Shown: positions 1 through 9,434 of the stretch, in pieces
Numbering within the stretch: the first letter of the stretch is position 1
Layout: each line of letters opens with the position of its first letter
Assembly (NCBI RefSeq): GCF_900637205.1
Contig: NZ_LR134355.1
Coordinates: forward strand, 248,001-312,000
Length of the DNA: 64,000 nucleotides
Reading direction: 5' to 3'
Source of the DNA: Mycolicibacterium chitae
GTDB lineage: Bacteria; Actinomycetota; Actinomycetes; Mycobacteriales; Mycobacteriaceae
Notes under the pieces: generated by a model
The model's input: only the letters and a program-made list of their open reading frames with translations
What the model was told of the DNA's origin: nothing
Databases searched by the model: none
Translations under genes and position numbers: made by a program

Positions 1-451
1 GGTCGCAGATGCCGGCGGCGACCACCGAGAGCTGGTTGATGTAGCCGGGGCTGATGCCGGAGCCGAACATGCTCGAGCCGCCGCGCTCACACGCCTCGGC
101 GATCCGGTCCCGGCCCGCGCCCTGGTTGTGCCCGGTGATGAACGACGCGGTGGCCACCACGTTGATCCCGGCCTCGAGGATCCGCACCAGCTCGTCGACG
201 TCGATCCACATCGGGTTGTAGACGACGACGTCGGGCTTCAGCGCCAGCAGCTGGTCGACGTCGTTGGTGGCGGTGACGCCGAGCGGCTCGATGCCGACCA
301 ACTCGCCGACGTCGCGGCCGGCCTTCTCCGGCGACCAGGCGTAGCACCCGACGATCTCGTAGTTCGGGTTGGCGGCCAGCGCCGCCACGGAGCTCTTCCC
401 GACGTTGCCGGTGGTCCACTGGACGACGCGATAAGGGGCGGCTTTCGACAC
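1..451 (-). CDS. NAD(P)-dependent dehydrogenase, dihydrodipicolinate reductase-like (3' end outside window)
   Basis: The first 150 codons of a gene whose end lies beyond the left edge. It starts with GTG at 451, six nucleotides after a clear AAGGAG ribosome site. The N-terminus reads YRVVQWTTGNVGK, a Rossmann dinucleotide-binding start with TGNVGK as the phosphate-binding turn. PDVVVYNPMW and SFITGHNQG follow, typical of the dehydrogenases related to DapB and diaminopentanoate dehydrogenase that are common in mycobacteria. The true substrate cannot be read from the sequence. The gene is divergent from a TetR regulator at 608, and a palindrome lies between them, so it may be that regulator's target (inference). 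Confidence 0.8.
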   Translation of the reverse strand, partial: MSKAAPYRVVQWTTGNVGKSSVAALAANPNYEIVGCYAWSPEKAGRDVGELVGIEPLGVTATNDVDQLLALKPDVVVYNPMWIDVDELVRILEAGINVVATASFITGHNQGAGRDRIAEACERGGSSMFGSGISPGYINQLSVVAAGICD

Positions 452-494
452 GCAAGACTCCTTCGGCTGGCGGGGACGCCGGCGGACCGGCACT

Positions 495-513
495 TTTCCA
501 CGAACGTGGGAAA
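495..513. promoter_or_regulatory. Candidate TetR operator (near-palindrome)
   Basis: TTTCCACGAACGTGGGAAA lies between two divergent genes. The arms TTCC-ACG and CGT-GGGAA are inverted around a central AA with one unpaired base. Its place between a TetR gene and the gene it faces is the usual layout for an autoregulated operator. This is read from sequence only. Confidence 0.45.
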
Positions 514-607
514 TCTAACACGGCTGTGTCCTGCTTCACAAAGGCCCCTGCGGTCACAGACGTGCCATAGCGCCGCGGCAAACCGCGCCCCGCGCTGGTG
601 AACGGCT

Positions 608-1291
608 ATGTTGGCGATGGTGACACCACGATCCGACGAGACAGCCGAGCCGCGACGACGGCGCGGTCGTCCCCCGCGCATCGACCAGGCCCGGATCGTG
701 GCCGCCGCGCGCGCCATCGCCCCCGAGGATCTGACGATGCAGGCCGTCGCGGACGCCCTCGGCGTGGACCGCACCTCGCTGCATTACTACGTCGGCGATC
801 GCGACGGACTGCTCGAACTGCTGGTCACCGACCTCTTCGAGGCGGAGTTGCGGCGCACCGAACTGCCCGAGGACGGCAGTTGGCCGGAAGTCCTGCACGC
901 TTACGCCACCGCGATCCACCGCGGCGTGCTCAACGTGCACACCACCGGCGCGCACTTCCGGCTGCGCGGCACCGGCAGCCTGGCACTGGCCGAGCGGGTA
1001 CTGAAATCCCTGACCGAGGCGGGCTTCGGCGTCGACGACGCGGGCCGGATCCTGACCCTGGTCTCCGGGATCGCGATGTCGGCGGCGCACGACCTGCTCG
1101 GCGGTGAACAGTCCAAGCTGCGCCAACATCCCGAGGTGGCGCGCGCGTTGAACGAGGTTGCCCAGGGCGAATTTCCGCTGCTCGGGGACGTCGTGGCCAA
1201 CCGCGCCGCGGCGGACGCGGCCGCCGACGACTTCGAGTTCAGTCTCGATGTGGTGATCGCCGGGCTGCAGCAGAAGCTGGCCGGCGCCTAG
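608..1291 (+). CDS. TetR/AcrR family transcriptional regulator
   Basis: A 227-residue DNA-binding repressor. Residues of about 22-68 form the helix-turn-helix: IDQARIVAAARAIAPEDLTM, then VADALGVDRTSLHYYVGDRD, the recognition helix pattern of TetR proteins. The C-terminal part is an all-helical ligand domain with no assignable ligand. The first ATG is at 608; GTG and ATG codons a few residues later are also possible because no strong ribosome site is visible. It is divergent from the dehydrogenase at 451, and the palindrome at 495-513 is its likely operator (inference). Confidence 0.85.
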   Translation: MLAMVTPRSDETAEPRRRRGRPPRIDQARIVAAARAIAPEDLTMQAVADALGVDRTSLHYYVGDRDGLLELLVTDLFEAELRRTELPEDGSWPEVLHAYATAIHRGVLNVHTTGAHFRLRGTGSLALAERVLKSLTEAGFGVDDAGRILTLVSGIAMSAAHDLLGGEQSKLRQHPEVARALNEVAQGEFPLLGDVVANRAAADAAADDFEFSLDVVIAGLQQKLAGA

Positions 1292-1315
1292 GAGGTCTCG
1301 GCCTAGGAGGTCTCG
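1287..1315. repeat. Short tandem repeat between convergent genes
   Basis: Two copies of a 15-bp unit (CCTAGGAGGTCTCGG and the same sequence less its last base) run head to tail. A third partial CCTAG follows. The stop codon of the TetR gene lies in the first copy and that of the convergent membrane gene just after the second. No function is visible. Confidence 0.6.
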
Positions 1316-1316
1316 C

Positions 1317-2060
1317 CTAGGTCTTGCTGGGGCGGCGGTTGCGCAGGCCGCGACGGGCGCGCTTGCCCTCGGGAGCGGCGGGCTCTTCCTCGGGTTCTTC
1401 GGTGGACTCCTCGGCCGACTCTTCGGTCGGGGTCTCGGTGTCGGCCTCGGTTTCCGTTTCGGCCGGGGATTCGTCGCCCGGGGTGCCCTCGGTCTCCGTC
1501 TCTTCGACTTCCTCGGCGGACTCGCTGAGTTCACCGACCGGGACCTCTTCGGCCGATTCCTCGGTGGCGGCTTCCTCGGCGGCGGCCTTCTTGCGACCGC
1601 GCTCCCGCTTGGGCTTGAGCGGTTTGGGCGGCGGCGGGGGCAACTCCGCGGCATAGGCCAGGTAGAAGGCGGCCGCGCCCAGCAGCGCGATCGCCGCGGC
1701 GGCGCCGTAGGCCGCGAACAGCCCGCGGCCGTAGGTGTCCAGGTCCAGCCAGATCTCGGCGATGGCCGCGGCGACGATCAGCGCACCGGCGGCAACGTGG
1801 CCGATGATCGACCAGCCGCGCAGCGTGAGCGCCAACTGCGGGGTACCGAACTCGGGTCTGCGGGTCTTGGCCAGCGTGAGCGCCACCGGTAGCGCCGTCA
1901 GGCCCAGCACCAAGCCGGTGGCGATTCGGGCCGCGGTGCCGACGCCGTGCGGCCAGTGGCCGAGCAGCTCCCACCAGCGCGGGAGGACGAACACGAAGTA
2001 CAGCGCGGCGGCGACGAGGAACGAGAGCGCGTGCCAGGTCACAGTGATGCCGCGCCGCAT
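1317..2060 (-). CDS. Four-helix membrane protein with acidic cytoplasmic tail (Rv3723-like)
   Basis: A 247-residue protein with about four membrane segments in residues 8-135 (for example ALSFLVAAALYFVFVL). A basic stretch follows (PKPLKPKRERGRKK), then a roughly 90-residue tail very rich in Glu, Thr and Ser (repeated EES and ETE runs) that ends in a basic cluster GKRARRGLRNRR. It starts with ATG at 2060 behind a GAGGAGGGG ribosome site. By position next to tRNA-Ser, the SRP RNA and the aminotransferase it matches the conserved transmembrane protein Rv3723. Its function is unknown. The charged tail looks disordered and could bind a basic partner or nucleic acid (inference). Confidence 0.75.
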   Translation of the reverse strand: MRRGITVTWHALSFLVAAALYFVFVLPRWWELLGHWPHGVGTAARIATGLVLGLTALPVALTLAKTRRPEFGTPQLALTLRGWSIIGHVAAGALIVAAAIAEIWLDLDTYGRGLFAAYGAAAAIALLGAAAFYLAYAAELPPPPPKPLKPKRERGRKKAAAEEAATEESAEEVPVGELSESAEEVEETETEGTPGDESPAETETEADTETPTEESAEESTEEPEEEPAAPEGKRARRGLRNRRPSKT

Positions 2061-2122
2061 ACCCCTCCTCGGATTCGAGATGGCCGGGGTGCCGGCGGAT
2101 GGCCGGCACCCCGGACCGAGTG

Positions 2123-2208
2123 CGGAGGATGCGGGATTTGAACCCGCGAGGGCTATTAACCCAACCCGCGTTCCAGGCGAGCGCCATAGGCCACTAGGCG
2201 AATCCTCC
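2123..2208 (-). tRNA. tRNA-Ser(GGA)
   Basis: Read on the minus strand, the acceptor arms GGAGGAT (2208-2202) and ATCCTCC (2130-2124) pair fully, and the discriminator is G at 2123. The anticodon loop CTGGAAC is closed by CTCGC/GCGGG, so the anticodon is GGA (top-strand 2172-2174), which reads UCC and UCU serine codons. A long variable arm and a GGTTCAAATCC T-loop fit the serine type. The 3' CCA is not encoded. Confidence 0.96.
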
Positions 2209-2289
2209 GTCGGTCATGGTAACCGAGGACGCGCCCATCCCCGAACCGCGCCCGAATCCGGGGGTGCGGCCCACTCCGGCGCCGCGTAC

Positions 2290-2295
2290 TACACT
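2290..2295 (+). promoter_or_regulatory. -10 box of the SRP RNA gene
   Basis: TACACT ends 7 nt before the G at 2303 that begins the SRP RNA terminal stem, so the predicted transcription start coincides with the predicted RNA 5' end. Confidence 0.6.
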
Positions 2296-2302
2296 CGCCG
2301 AT

Positions 2303-2388
2303 GGACCCCGCGCGGCGTCTACCCTGTGAACTCCCCCAGGGCCGGAAGGCAGCAAGGGTCAACGGGCTCTGTCGGGTGCGCGGGGTCC
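2303..2388 (+). ncRNA. ffs: Small bacterial signal recognition particle RNA (4.5S-type)
   Basis: The RNA is closed by an 11-bp perfect stem, GGACCCCGCGC (2303-2313) with GCGCGGGGTCC (2378-2388). It carries the conserved apical segment GGCCGGAAGGCAGCAAGGGT around 2340-2360, which holds the GGAA tetraloop and the Ffh-binding internal loop. A T-run follows at 2395-2399 as terminator. The RNA forms the SRP with Ffh and targets membrane proteins co-translationally. The length of about 86 nt fits the short type without an Alu domain. In M. tuberculosis ffs also sits beside the Rv3722c gene (recalled). Confidence 0.95.
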
Positions 2389-2393
2389 CCTGA

Positions 2394-3725
<1,332 letters not shown>

Positions 3726-3735
3726 CCTGGGGCCG

Positions 3736-4278
3736 ATGGACCTGACCATCGACGACGCCAACCACGCCGCCCGCGTCCTGCGCGACCAACTCCCCGACAG
3801 CGATCTCACCCACGCCGAGGCGCTCGAGATCGTTGCCCGCCAGCTCGGTTTCCCGGACTGGACGACCGCCTCCGCCGGGCTTCCCTCTCCGGTGGGCATG
3901 AACGCTCATGTGGGCATGGGCGCCCCGGTGCCGGTGCTCCGCAGCTTCGACGAGGCCCGCGCCCGCGAGTTCTACGTCGACTACCTGCATTTCAGCGTCG
4001 AGTGGGAGCACCGTTTCGAGGACGCCGCGTCGCCGCTCTATCTGCGGTTGCGTCGCGATCAGTTTGTCCTGGACCTGTCCGAACACCACGGCGACGGCAC
4101 CCCGGGTTCGACGGTGTGGGTGCCGGTCAGCGACGTTGCCGCGCTGCACGAGGAACTCCGTGCGACGGGCTATGGCCGGATCAACCCCGGCATCGACGCC
4201 GACTCGCCCGGTGGGCCCACCCTGGAGGTCGTCGACCCCTTCGCCAACACGATCCGGTTCTGCCAAGCCGGCGGCTAG
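3736..4278 (+). CDS. VOC superfamily (glyoxalase/bleomycin resistance-like) protein
   Basis: A 180-residue protein. Residues 1-50 are a helical N-terminal region (ANHAARVLRDQLPDSDLTHA) seen in a glyoxalase-superfamily group. Residues from about 55 form one vicinal-oxygen-chelate unit: VPVLRSFDEARAREFYVDYL, then GTPGSTVWVPVSDVAALHEE and DPFANTIRFCQ. The C-terminal DPFANTIRF strand is characteristic of bleomycin-binding-like members. No ligand can be assigned. It lies 10 bp downstream of aspC and could be leaderless from the -10 box at 3723 or translated from the aspC mRNA. Confidence 0.8.
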   Translation: MDLTIDDANHAARVLRDQLPDSDLTHAEALEIVARQLGFPDWTTASAGLPSPVGMNAHVGMGAPVPVLRSFDEARAREFYVDYLHFSVEWEHRFEDAASPLYLRLRRDQFVLDLSEHHGDGTPGSTVWVPVSDVAALHEELRATGYGRINPGIDADSPGGPTLEVVDPFANTIRFCQAGG

Positions 4279-4338
4279 GGGGCCATCGGGCGGTCCGTGC
4301 GCGGATTCACCGTGCCGCACAGGTGATTACGGATCGAC

Positions 4339-5613
4339 CTAGTTGGTGTTCGGTGGTGGTTGGGGTTGGTAGGGGTCGTACCACCACCAGTCGGCGCGTT
4401 CGCCGGTGGGTCCGGGGCAGGGTGAGACGTGCGGTGGTGGGTTTTGTGGTGGTCGGGCCAGGGAGCCGGGGTGTAGTGGTTGGTCGTCGGGGTTGGTGAC
4501 GATGAGGTGGTCGGCGGGGCCGGTGAGGGTGATCAGGCCGTTGTGGTGGGCGCGGTGGTGGTAGGGGCAGACGAGCACGAGGTTGTGTAGTTCGGTGGGG
4601 CCGCCGTGTTCCCAGTGGATGAGGTGGTGGGCGTGTAGGCCGCGGGTGGCTGCGGAGCCGGGGACCACGCAGTGTTTGTCGCGGCGTTCCAGGGCGCGGC
4701 GTAGGCGGCGGCCGATGGTGCGGGTGGAGCGCCCGGCCCCGAGGGGTCGGCCGTCGCGTTCGAACCAGATTTCGGCGGTGGCGTCGCAGGTCAGGTAGTG
4801 GTGGTCGCTGTCGGTGAGCAGGGGCCCGAGGTGCAGGTCGGCGAGGCGTTGGTTGAGGTCGAGGTGGACGACGAGGGTGGTGCGTTGGCCGTGGGGGCGG
4901 CGGGTGGCTTCGGCGTCCCAGCTGTCTTCGACCAGGCGCAGGAAGGCGTCGAGGTTGGTCGGCATGGGTGGCCGCCCGGGGTCGCCGGCGTCGTCAGGGG
5001 CGCCGTTGTCGGCAGGCGCGGTGTCCTGGTCGCGTTTCCAGTCGGTGATCAGGGCGTCGTGGTGGGATTGCAGGGCGGCGTCGAAGGTCGCTGCGGCCAG
5101 TGGGGACAGGCGGAGGCGGTAGTCGATGTGGTCGCCGCGGTCGGTTCTGGTGATCGCCGGTGGCGGGGCGGGTCCTGGGGCGGGTTCGGGGCGGGGTGCG
5201 AGTTTGATGGCGGTGCGCAGTTGGCTGACGGTGGCGTAGGGGGCCAGTTGGGCGTAGTGGGCGTCGGAGCCGTCCGCGGCGCGTTCGGCGATGACCCCGA
5301 CTTGGTCGAGGGACAGCCGTCCGTCGCGGAGGTACTGGGTGCATTGGGGGAATTCGTCGCGGCGGTGGGCGACCGCGGCGAGGGTGGCTGCGTTGTTGGG
5401 GGTGAGGCCGGTTTTCCAGGCGATCAGGGCGGGCAGGGAGCGGGCGCCGGTGTTGCCCCAGAGGCCGTCGTGGTCGATTTCGGCGATGATGTCGACGAGG
5501 CGTCCGTCGATGGCGTTGCGCTGCCCGGTCAGTTCGGCGAGTTCTTCGAAGAGCACCTCGATGCGCGCGTCGCCGTGCATTTCGGCGGGGGCCGCGGGCG
5601 CGATCGAGGACAT
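4339..5613 (-). CDS. DUF222 and HNH endonuclease domain protein (13E12 repeat family)
   Basis: A 424-residue protein. The N-terminal two thirds is DUF222 (IEVLFEELAELTGQRNAIDG through the long helical region). The C-terminal part holds an HNH nuclease: CVVPGSAATRGLHAHHLIHW followed by GGPTELHNLVLVCPYHHRAH, with the paired His, central Asn and last His all present. The tail is Pro-rich (QPQPPPNTN). This is the multi-copy 13E12/REP13E12 family of mycobacteria, whose members may be mobile-element related and whose substrate is not established. The start is ATG at 5613; the upstream space is shared with divergent dnaX. The 3' half on the plus strand is unusually G/T-rich (runs of GGTGGTG), unlike its neighbours. 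Confidence 0.9.
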   Translation of the reverse strand: MSSIAPAAPAEMHGDARIEVLFEELAELTGQRNAIDGRLVDIIAEIDHDGLWGNTGARSLPALIAWKTGLTPNNAATLAAVAHRRDEFPQCTQYLRDGRLSLDQVGVIAERAADGSDAHYAQLAPYATVSQLRTAIKLAPRPEPAPGPAPPPAITRTDRGDHIDYRLRLSPLAAATFDAALQSHHDALITDWKRDQDTAPADNGAPDDAGDPGRPPMPTNLDAFLRLVEDSWDAEATRRPHGQRTTLVVHLDLNQRLADLHLGPLLTDSDHHYLTCDATAEIWFERDGRPLGAGRSTRTIGRRLRRALERRDKHCVVPGSAATRGLHAHHLIHWEHGGPTELHNLVLVCPYHHRAHHNGLITLTGPADHLIVTNPDDQPLHPGSLARPPQNPPPHVSPCPGPTGERADWWWYDPYQPQPPPNTN

Positions 5614-5694
5614 GACCGCAGCATCGCAGAGGGGTCTGACACACCGGTCTCCACAGGACTTGTCCCTGGACCCGCTGCCGTCGGAGCGACTGGG

Positions 5695-5700
5695 TAACCT
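5695..5700 (+). promoter_or_regulatory. -10 box for dnaX
   Basis: TAACCT ends 6 nt before the GTG start at 5707. There is no ribosome site in that gap, so a leaderless dnaX transcript is likely. Confidence 0.5.
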
Positions 5701-5706
5701 GCTGGC

Positions 5707-7632
5707 GTGGCTCTCTACCGCAAGTATCGACCGGCAACCTTCGCCGAAGTTGTGGGGCAGGAGCACGTCACCGAACCGCTGTCCACGGCGCTGCAGGCCA
5801 ACCGCATCAACCATGCGTACCTGTTCTCCGGGCCGCGCGGCTGCGGTAAGACGTCCTCGGCGCGGATCCTCGCGCGCTCGCTCAACTGCGAGCAGGGGCC
5901 CACACCGGAACCGTGCGGCGAGTGCCCGTCCTGTGAGGCGCTGGCGCCCAACGGCGGCGGCAGCGTGGACGTCACCGAACTCGACGCGGCCAGCCACGGC
6001 GGTGTGGACGACACCCGCGAACTGCGCGACCGCGCGTTCTACGCGCCGGCGCAGTCCCGCTACCGCATCTTCATCATCGACGAAGCGCACATGGTCACCA
6101 CGGCCGGCTTCAACGCGCTGCTCAAGATCGTCGAGGAGCCGCCCGAACACCTGATCTTCGTGTTCGCCACCACCGAACCCGAGAAGGTGCTGCCCACCAT
6201 CCGGTCGCGGACGCACCACTATCCGTTCCGGCTGCTGGCCCCGCGCACCATGCGGACGCTGATCGAGAAGATCACCGCCGCCGAGAACCTCAACGTCGAC
6301 GACGCGGTGTACCCGCTGGTCATCCGCGCGGGCGGCGGCTCGCCGCGCGACACCCTCAGCGTGCTCGACCAGCTGCTGGCCGGGGCCGAGGGCGACCACA
6401 TCGGTTATCAGCGTGCGCTGGCGCTGCTGGGCGCCACCGACGTCGCGCTGATCGACGACGCGGTCGAGGCGCTGGCCGCCGGCGACGCCGCGGCGCTGTT
6501 CGGTGCGGTCGAGGCCGTGATCGACGCGGGCCACGATCCCCGCCGGTTCGCCACCGACCTGCTCGAGCGGTTTCGCGATCTGATCATCCTGCAGGCCGTA
6601 CCCGACGCCGTCACCAGCGGCGTGGTGGACGCCCCCGAGGACGAGCTGGAGAAGATGCGGGATCAGGCCAGTCGGATCGGCCCGGCCACGCTGACCCGTT
6701 ACGCCGAGGTGGTGCACGCCGGTCTCGGCGAGATGCGCGGCGCCACCGCGCCGCGGCTGCTGCTCGAGGTGGTGTGCTCGCGGCTGCTGCTGCCGTCGGC
6801 CAGCGACGCGGAATCGGCGCTGCTGCAACGGATCGAGCGCATCGAGACCCGGATGGACATTTCGATCCCGACGGGCGAGGTCGGCGACGGGAACGGTACC
6901 GGCCGGGCGCCGCGTCAGTTCGTCCGCAAGACCCAGCAACCGGCGCAGCCCGCGCCCACGCCGCCACCGACTCCGACACCAGCGCCGGCCCCGACACCAG
7001 CGCCGGCGCCGACCCGGGCCCCCGAGCCCGAGCCCACCCCCGCGCCGCCGGTCGCCGCCGCCCCCGAGCCGCCGCCACCCCCGCCACCCCCGCCGCCGGC
7101 CCCGGAGCCAGCGCCCGCACCTGCACCAGCGCCCGCATCCGCACCGGAGCCCGAATCCGCGGCCGCGACACCGGGGCAGCCCAACGCCGCCGCGGTGCGC
7201 AGCATGTGGCAGACGGTGCGCGAGAAGGTGCGCGCGCTGCGCCGGCCCACCGACGTCATGCTCGACGGCGCCACGGTGCGCGCGGTCGAAGGTGATGTGC
7301 TGGTCCTAAGTCACCCGGCCGCACCGCTGGCCAAGCGGCTCAACGAGGAACGCAACGTCGAGATCATCCGCGAGGCCCTGCGTGACGCGCTCGGGGTGAA
7401 CTGGCGGGTGCGCTGCGAGGCGGGCGGGGCCGCCGAATCCCCGGCCCCCACCGGCGGGCCGTCGCGCCCGGCCGCCCCGGCACCACCGGCGGTCGACGAG
7501 CGGGCCGAGGAAGAGAGCATGATGGCCGAGGCCGCCGCCGACGATTCGGCGGCCGGCCCGCGCCGCGACCCGGAAGAGGCGGCCCTCGAGCTACTGCAGA
7601 CGGAGTTGGGCGCCCGCAAGATCGAGGGCTGA
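5707..7632 (+). CDS. dnaX: DNA polymerase III subunits gamma/tau
   Basis: A 641-residue clamp-loader ATPase. Residues 1-370 are the AAA+ module: Walker A GPRGCGKTS (42-50), a zinc module with Cys61, Cys70, Cys73 and Cys76, Walker B DEAH (125-128), and sensor FATTEPEKV. A Pro/Ala-rich linker of about 90 residues (about 405-495) with PAPTPAPA-type repeats follows. A C-terminal tau-like domain (SMWQTVREKVRALRRPTDVM) comes last. The product loads the beta clamp and bridges polymerase cores. The start is GTG at 5707 with VALYRKYRPATF, the family's usual N-terminus. It is divergent from the HNH gene and, unlike in many bacteria, not linked to ybaB-recR, which lie 6 kb away. Confidence 0.97.
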   Translation: MALYRKYRPATFAEVVGQEHVTEPLSTALQANRINHAYLFSGPRGCGKTSSARILARSLNCEQGPTPEPCGECPSCEALAPNGGGSVDVTELDAASHGGVDDTRELRDRAFYAPAQSRYRIFIIDEAHMVTTAGFNALLKIVEEPPEHLIFVFATTEPEKVLPTIRSRTHHYPFRLLAPRTMRTLIEKITAAENLNVDDAVYPLVIRAGGGSPRDTLSVLDQLLAGAEGDHIGYQRALALLGATDVALIDDAVEALAAGDAAALFGAVEAVIDAGHDPRRFATDLLERFRDLIILQAVPDAVTSGVVDAPEDELEKMRDQASRIGPATLTRYAEVVHAGLGEMRGATAPRLLLEVVCSRLLLPSASDAESALLQRIERIETRMDISIPTGEVGDGNGTGRAPRQFVRKTQQPAQPAPTPPPTPTPAPAPTPAPAPTRAPEPEPTPAPPVAAAPEPPPPPPPPPPAPEPAPAPAPAPASAPEPESAAATPGQPNAAAVRSMWQTVREKVRALRRPTDVMLDGATVRAVEGDVLVLSHPAAPLAKRLNEERNVEIIREALRDALGVNWRVRCEAGGAAESPAPTGGPSRPAAPAPPAVDERAEEESMMAEAAADDSAAGPRRDPEEAALELLQTELGARKIEG

Positions 7633-7636
7633 CCCG

Positions 7637-9064
7637 CTAGCGGATCTCGGCAAGCCGGTCCGCGAGCCAGCCGAAGACCCGCTGTTCGAACAGGGCCGCG
7701 GCCCCGGCCTCATCGTGCTCACCGGCCCCCTCGGCGTTGGTGAACCTGAGGTACTCCTTGGGCGTGGTGATCGCGTCGTAGAGCGGCTGGGCGTCGTTAC
7801 CCCGGCTGTCGCTCTCGGCGGTGCACAGCAGGGTCGGGCAGGCGATCTTCTCGGCTCGCCCCTCCAGGGTGTACGGCTGCAGGCCGCGAAGGTAGTCGAT
7901 CGGGGTGGCGAATCCGTGCGTCAGCATCCCGCGGTTCAAGGCGAACGCCGCACTGGGACTGGTCGCCATCTCGGCTTCCAGCACCGTGTTGAGTTCGGCG
8001 GCGTCACCGCTGTGGAGTTGGTCCCGGTACTCCTCCGGGAGGAGCCCGGCCGCGCTCTTGGCGGGCGCGTACTGGGGCGCGTCGGCGATCAGGGCGGCGA
8101 TCCGATGCTCTTCGGTCGCGGCGCGCGGCGCCAGGAAGCCGCCCCAACTCCGGCCCATCAACACGATCCGCTGGGGGTCCACCTCGGGGCGGGACAACAG
8201 CCAGTCGATCTGCGGGGTGACGACGGCCTCCCAGTCGGGGCGGAAGACCAGACCCTGTTCGATCAGGGGCCCGCCCTGGCCGGGACCGTCGACCAGCAGC
8301 ACGGCGTAACCGCGCCGCAGCGCCGCCCGGCCACCGCTGAAATAGGACTCTTCCTTGGTGCCGTCGTACCCACCCACCAGCACCATCGTGGGGAACGGTC
8401 CCGGGCCGTCGGGCCGCAGGAAGTAACCCTCCAATGCCGTTTGCGCATAGGGTATCTCGACAACCTCAGACGCGAAATCGCCGAGTTCGAGGCCGCGCTG
8501 AAAGGCGTCGCGCTGCCGCCGGTAGGACTCGACCAACCCCGGGTCGGTGGGCGGTCGGAGCAGAAAGATCCCGGCGGTGCGGTAGTAGGTCGTGGCGCGG
8601 AAGTACGCCGAGTTGGCGCTGACCCGCTGGCCCGCGGCCCGGCTGGATTCCGCGTCGGCGTGCACCCGGTCCGCCAGCGCCGTCCACTCGGCACGCCAGG
8701 CATCCTGGTCGCCCGACGGGATACGCCTTGCGGTGACGAAGGATTCGCCGATGTCGGCGCCGCCGTTGGGCACGACATCGAGGGCGCGCAGGAACTGCCC
8801 GTCGAATCCGGGATCCTCGAAGACCAGACCCGCCAGCCCGACGGGCGGTGCCAAAGTTTCCGAGGGTGCGCGGTCCTGGTCGGGTTCCGCCGACTCCTCG
8901 GCCCCGGCCGCGCACGAGGTCAGGGCAGCGGCGCCGAATCCGATGGCGGCCAGGCCGACACCGCTGGTCAGCATCGCCCGGCGGCGTGAAATAGTGGCGC
9001 CCGCAAGGCCGTTGGCCTCGGGTGCGTCACCGTCACGCGGACAGCGGTCGGTCACCCTTAGCAT
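7637..9064 (-). CDS. Tat-exported lipoprotein alpha/beta hydrolase
   Basis: A 475-residue hydrolase convergent with dnaX, separated by 4 bp. The N-terminus has the twin-arginine motif SRRRAML (27-32), a hydrophobic stretch and a lipobox LTSC with Cys51, so export folded by Tat and anchoring as a lipoprotein is predicted. The catalytic part has the nucleophile elbow GRSWGG (Ser306), an oxyanion segment LVGGYDGTKEES, an acid region AESDSRGND and a histidine in AGEHDEAG. The layout resembles the dipeptidyl-peptidase or 2,6-dihydropseudooxynicotine hydrolase-like group with a helical N-terminal cap. The substrate is unknown. An internal start nearer the RRR motif is possible. Confidence 0.82.
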   Translation of the reverse strand: MLRVTDRCPRDGDAPEANGLAGATISRRRAMLTSGVGLAAIGFGAAALTSCAAGAEESAEPDQDRAPSETLAPPVGLAGLVFEDPGFDGQFLRALDVVPNGGADIGESFVTARRIPSGDQDAWRAEWTALADRVHADAESSRAAGQRVSANSAYFRATTYYRTAGIFLLRPPTDPGLVESYRRQRDAFQRGLELGDFASEVVEIPYAQTALEGYFLRPDGPGPFPTMVLVGGYDGTKEESYFSGGRAALRRGYAVLLVDGPGQGGPLIEQGLVFRPDWEAVVTPQIDWLLSRPEVDPQRIVLMGRSWGGFLAPRAATEEHRIAALIADAPQYAPAKSAAGLLPEEYRDQLHSGDAAELNTVLEAEMATSPSAAFALNRGMLTHGFATPIDYLRGLQPYTLEGRAEKIACPTLLCTAESDSRGNDAQPLYDAITTPKEYLRFTNAEGAGEHDEAGAAALFEQRVFGWLADRLAEIR

Positions 9065-9103
9065 CTTGCCGTACCCGCTGGTCGGCCGCGCCGTTTTGCG
9101 CGG

Positions 9104-9421
9104 TCAGTGGCCCACCAGTTTCAGGCCGATCACGCAGCCGACGATGCCGAGAATCAGCAGGATCTTGGCGATCGACGCGACCTCGGAGCCGGTGACCATG
9201 CCGTACGCCACCGTCAGCGAGGCGCCGATGCCCACCCAGACGGCGTAGCTGGTGCCGGTCGGCAGGTCGCGCATCGCGATCGCCAGTCCACCCATCGAGA
9301 TGACCGCGCCGACGGCGAAAACCAGGGACGGACCCAGCCGGGTGAAGCCCTCGGACTTACCCAACGCAACCGCCCAGACCGCCTCGAACACCGCGGACAC
9401 GACGAGAATCAACCAGGCCAT
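9104..9421 (-). CDS. gdx: SMR family exporter, SugE/Gdx guanidinium type
   Basis: A 105-residue protein with four membrane helices, the standard size for small multidrug resistance transporters. The key glutamate is Glu13 in VSAVFEAVWAVAL. GKSEGFTRLGPS after helix 1 is the SugE/Gdx signature rather than the EmrE one. Family members work as dual-topology homodimers exchanging guanidinium for protons. The start is ATG at 9421 with GGAGG six bases upstream. The guanidine-III-like RNA directly upstream makes a guanidinium exporter the best call, because that riboswitch class senses free guanidine. Confidence 0.9.
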   Translation of the reverse strand: MAWLILVVSAVFEAVWAVALGKSEGFTRLGPSLVFAVGAVISMGGLAIAMRDLPTGTSYAVWVGIGASLTVAYGMVTGSEVASIAKILLILGIVGCVIGLKLVGH

Positions 9422-9434
9422 GGCACACCTCCGT

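Noticed and set aside
2123..2208. tRNA-Ser as an integration site of a genomic island
   Set aside because: No partial tRNA copy or integrase gene was seen, and the flanking genes follow the standard mycobacterial order.
4798..5697. 299-codon plus-strand frame opposite the HNH gene
   Set aside because: Gly/Val-rich, low-complexity translation caused by codon bias; the minus-strand frame encodes DUF222 and HNH motifs.
6900..7180. Tandem repeats in dnaX considered as a CRISPR-like or VNTR array
   Set aside because: Units are short, imperfect and in frame, encoding the Pro/Ala linker; no spacer structure and no cas genes.
6915..7274. Gly/Ala-rich minus-strand frame in dnaX resembling a PE_PGRS-type protein
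   Set aside because: It is the antisense of the Pro/Ala linker of dnaX; it has no ribosome site and no PE domain.
5707..7632. Programmed frameshift in dnaX to make gamma
   Set aside because: No A-run or slippery heptamer is visible before the tau region; the linker codes are GC-rich.
7715..8989. 424-codon plus-strand frame opposite the Tat lipoprotein hydrolase
   Set aside because: No recognisable domain; the minus strand has a signal peptide, lipobox and catalytic GRSWGG.
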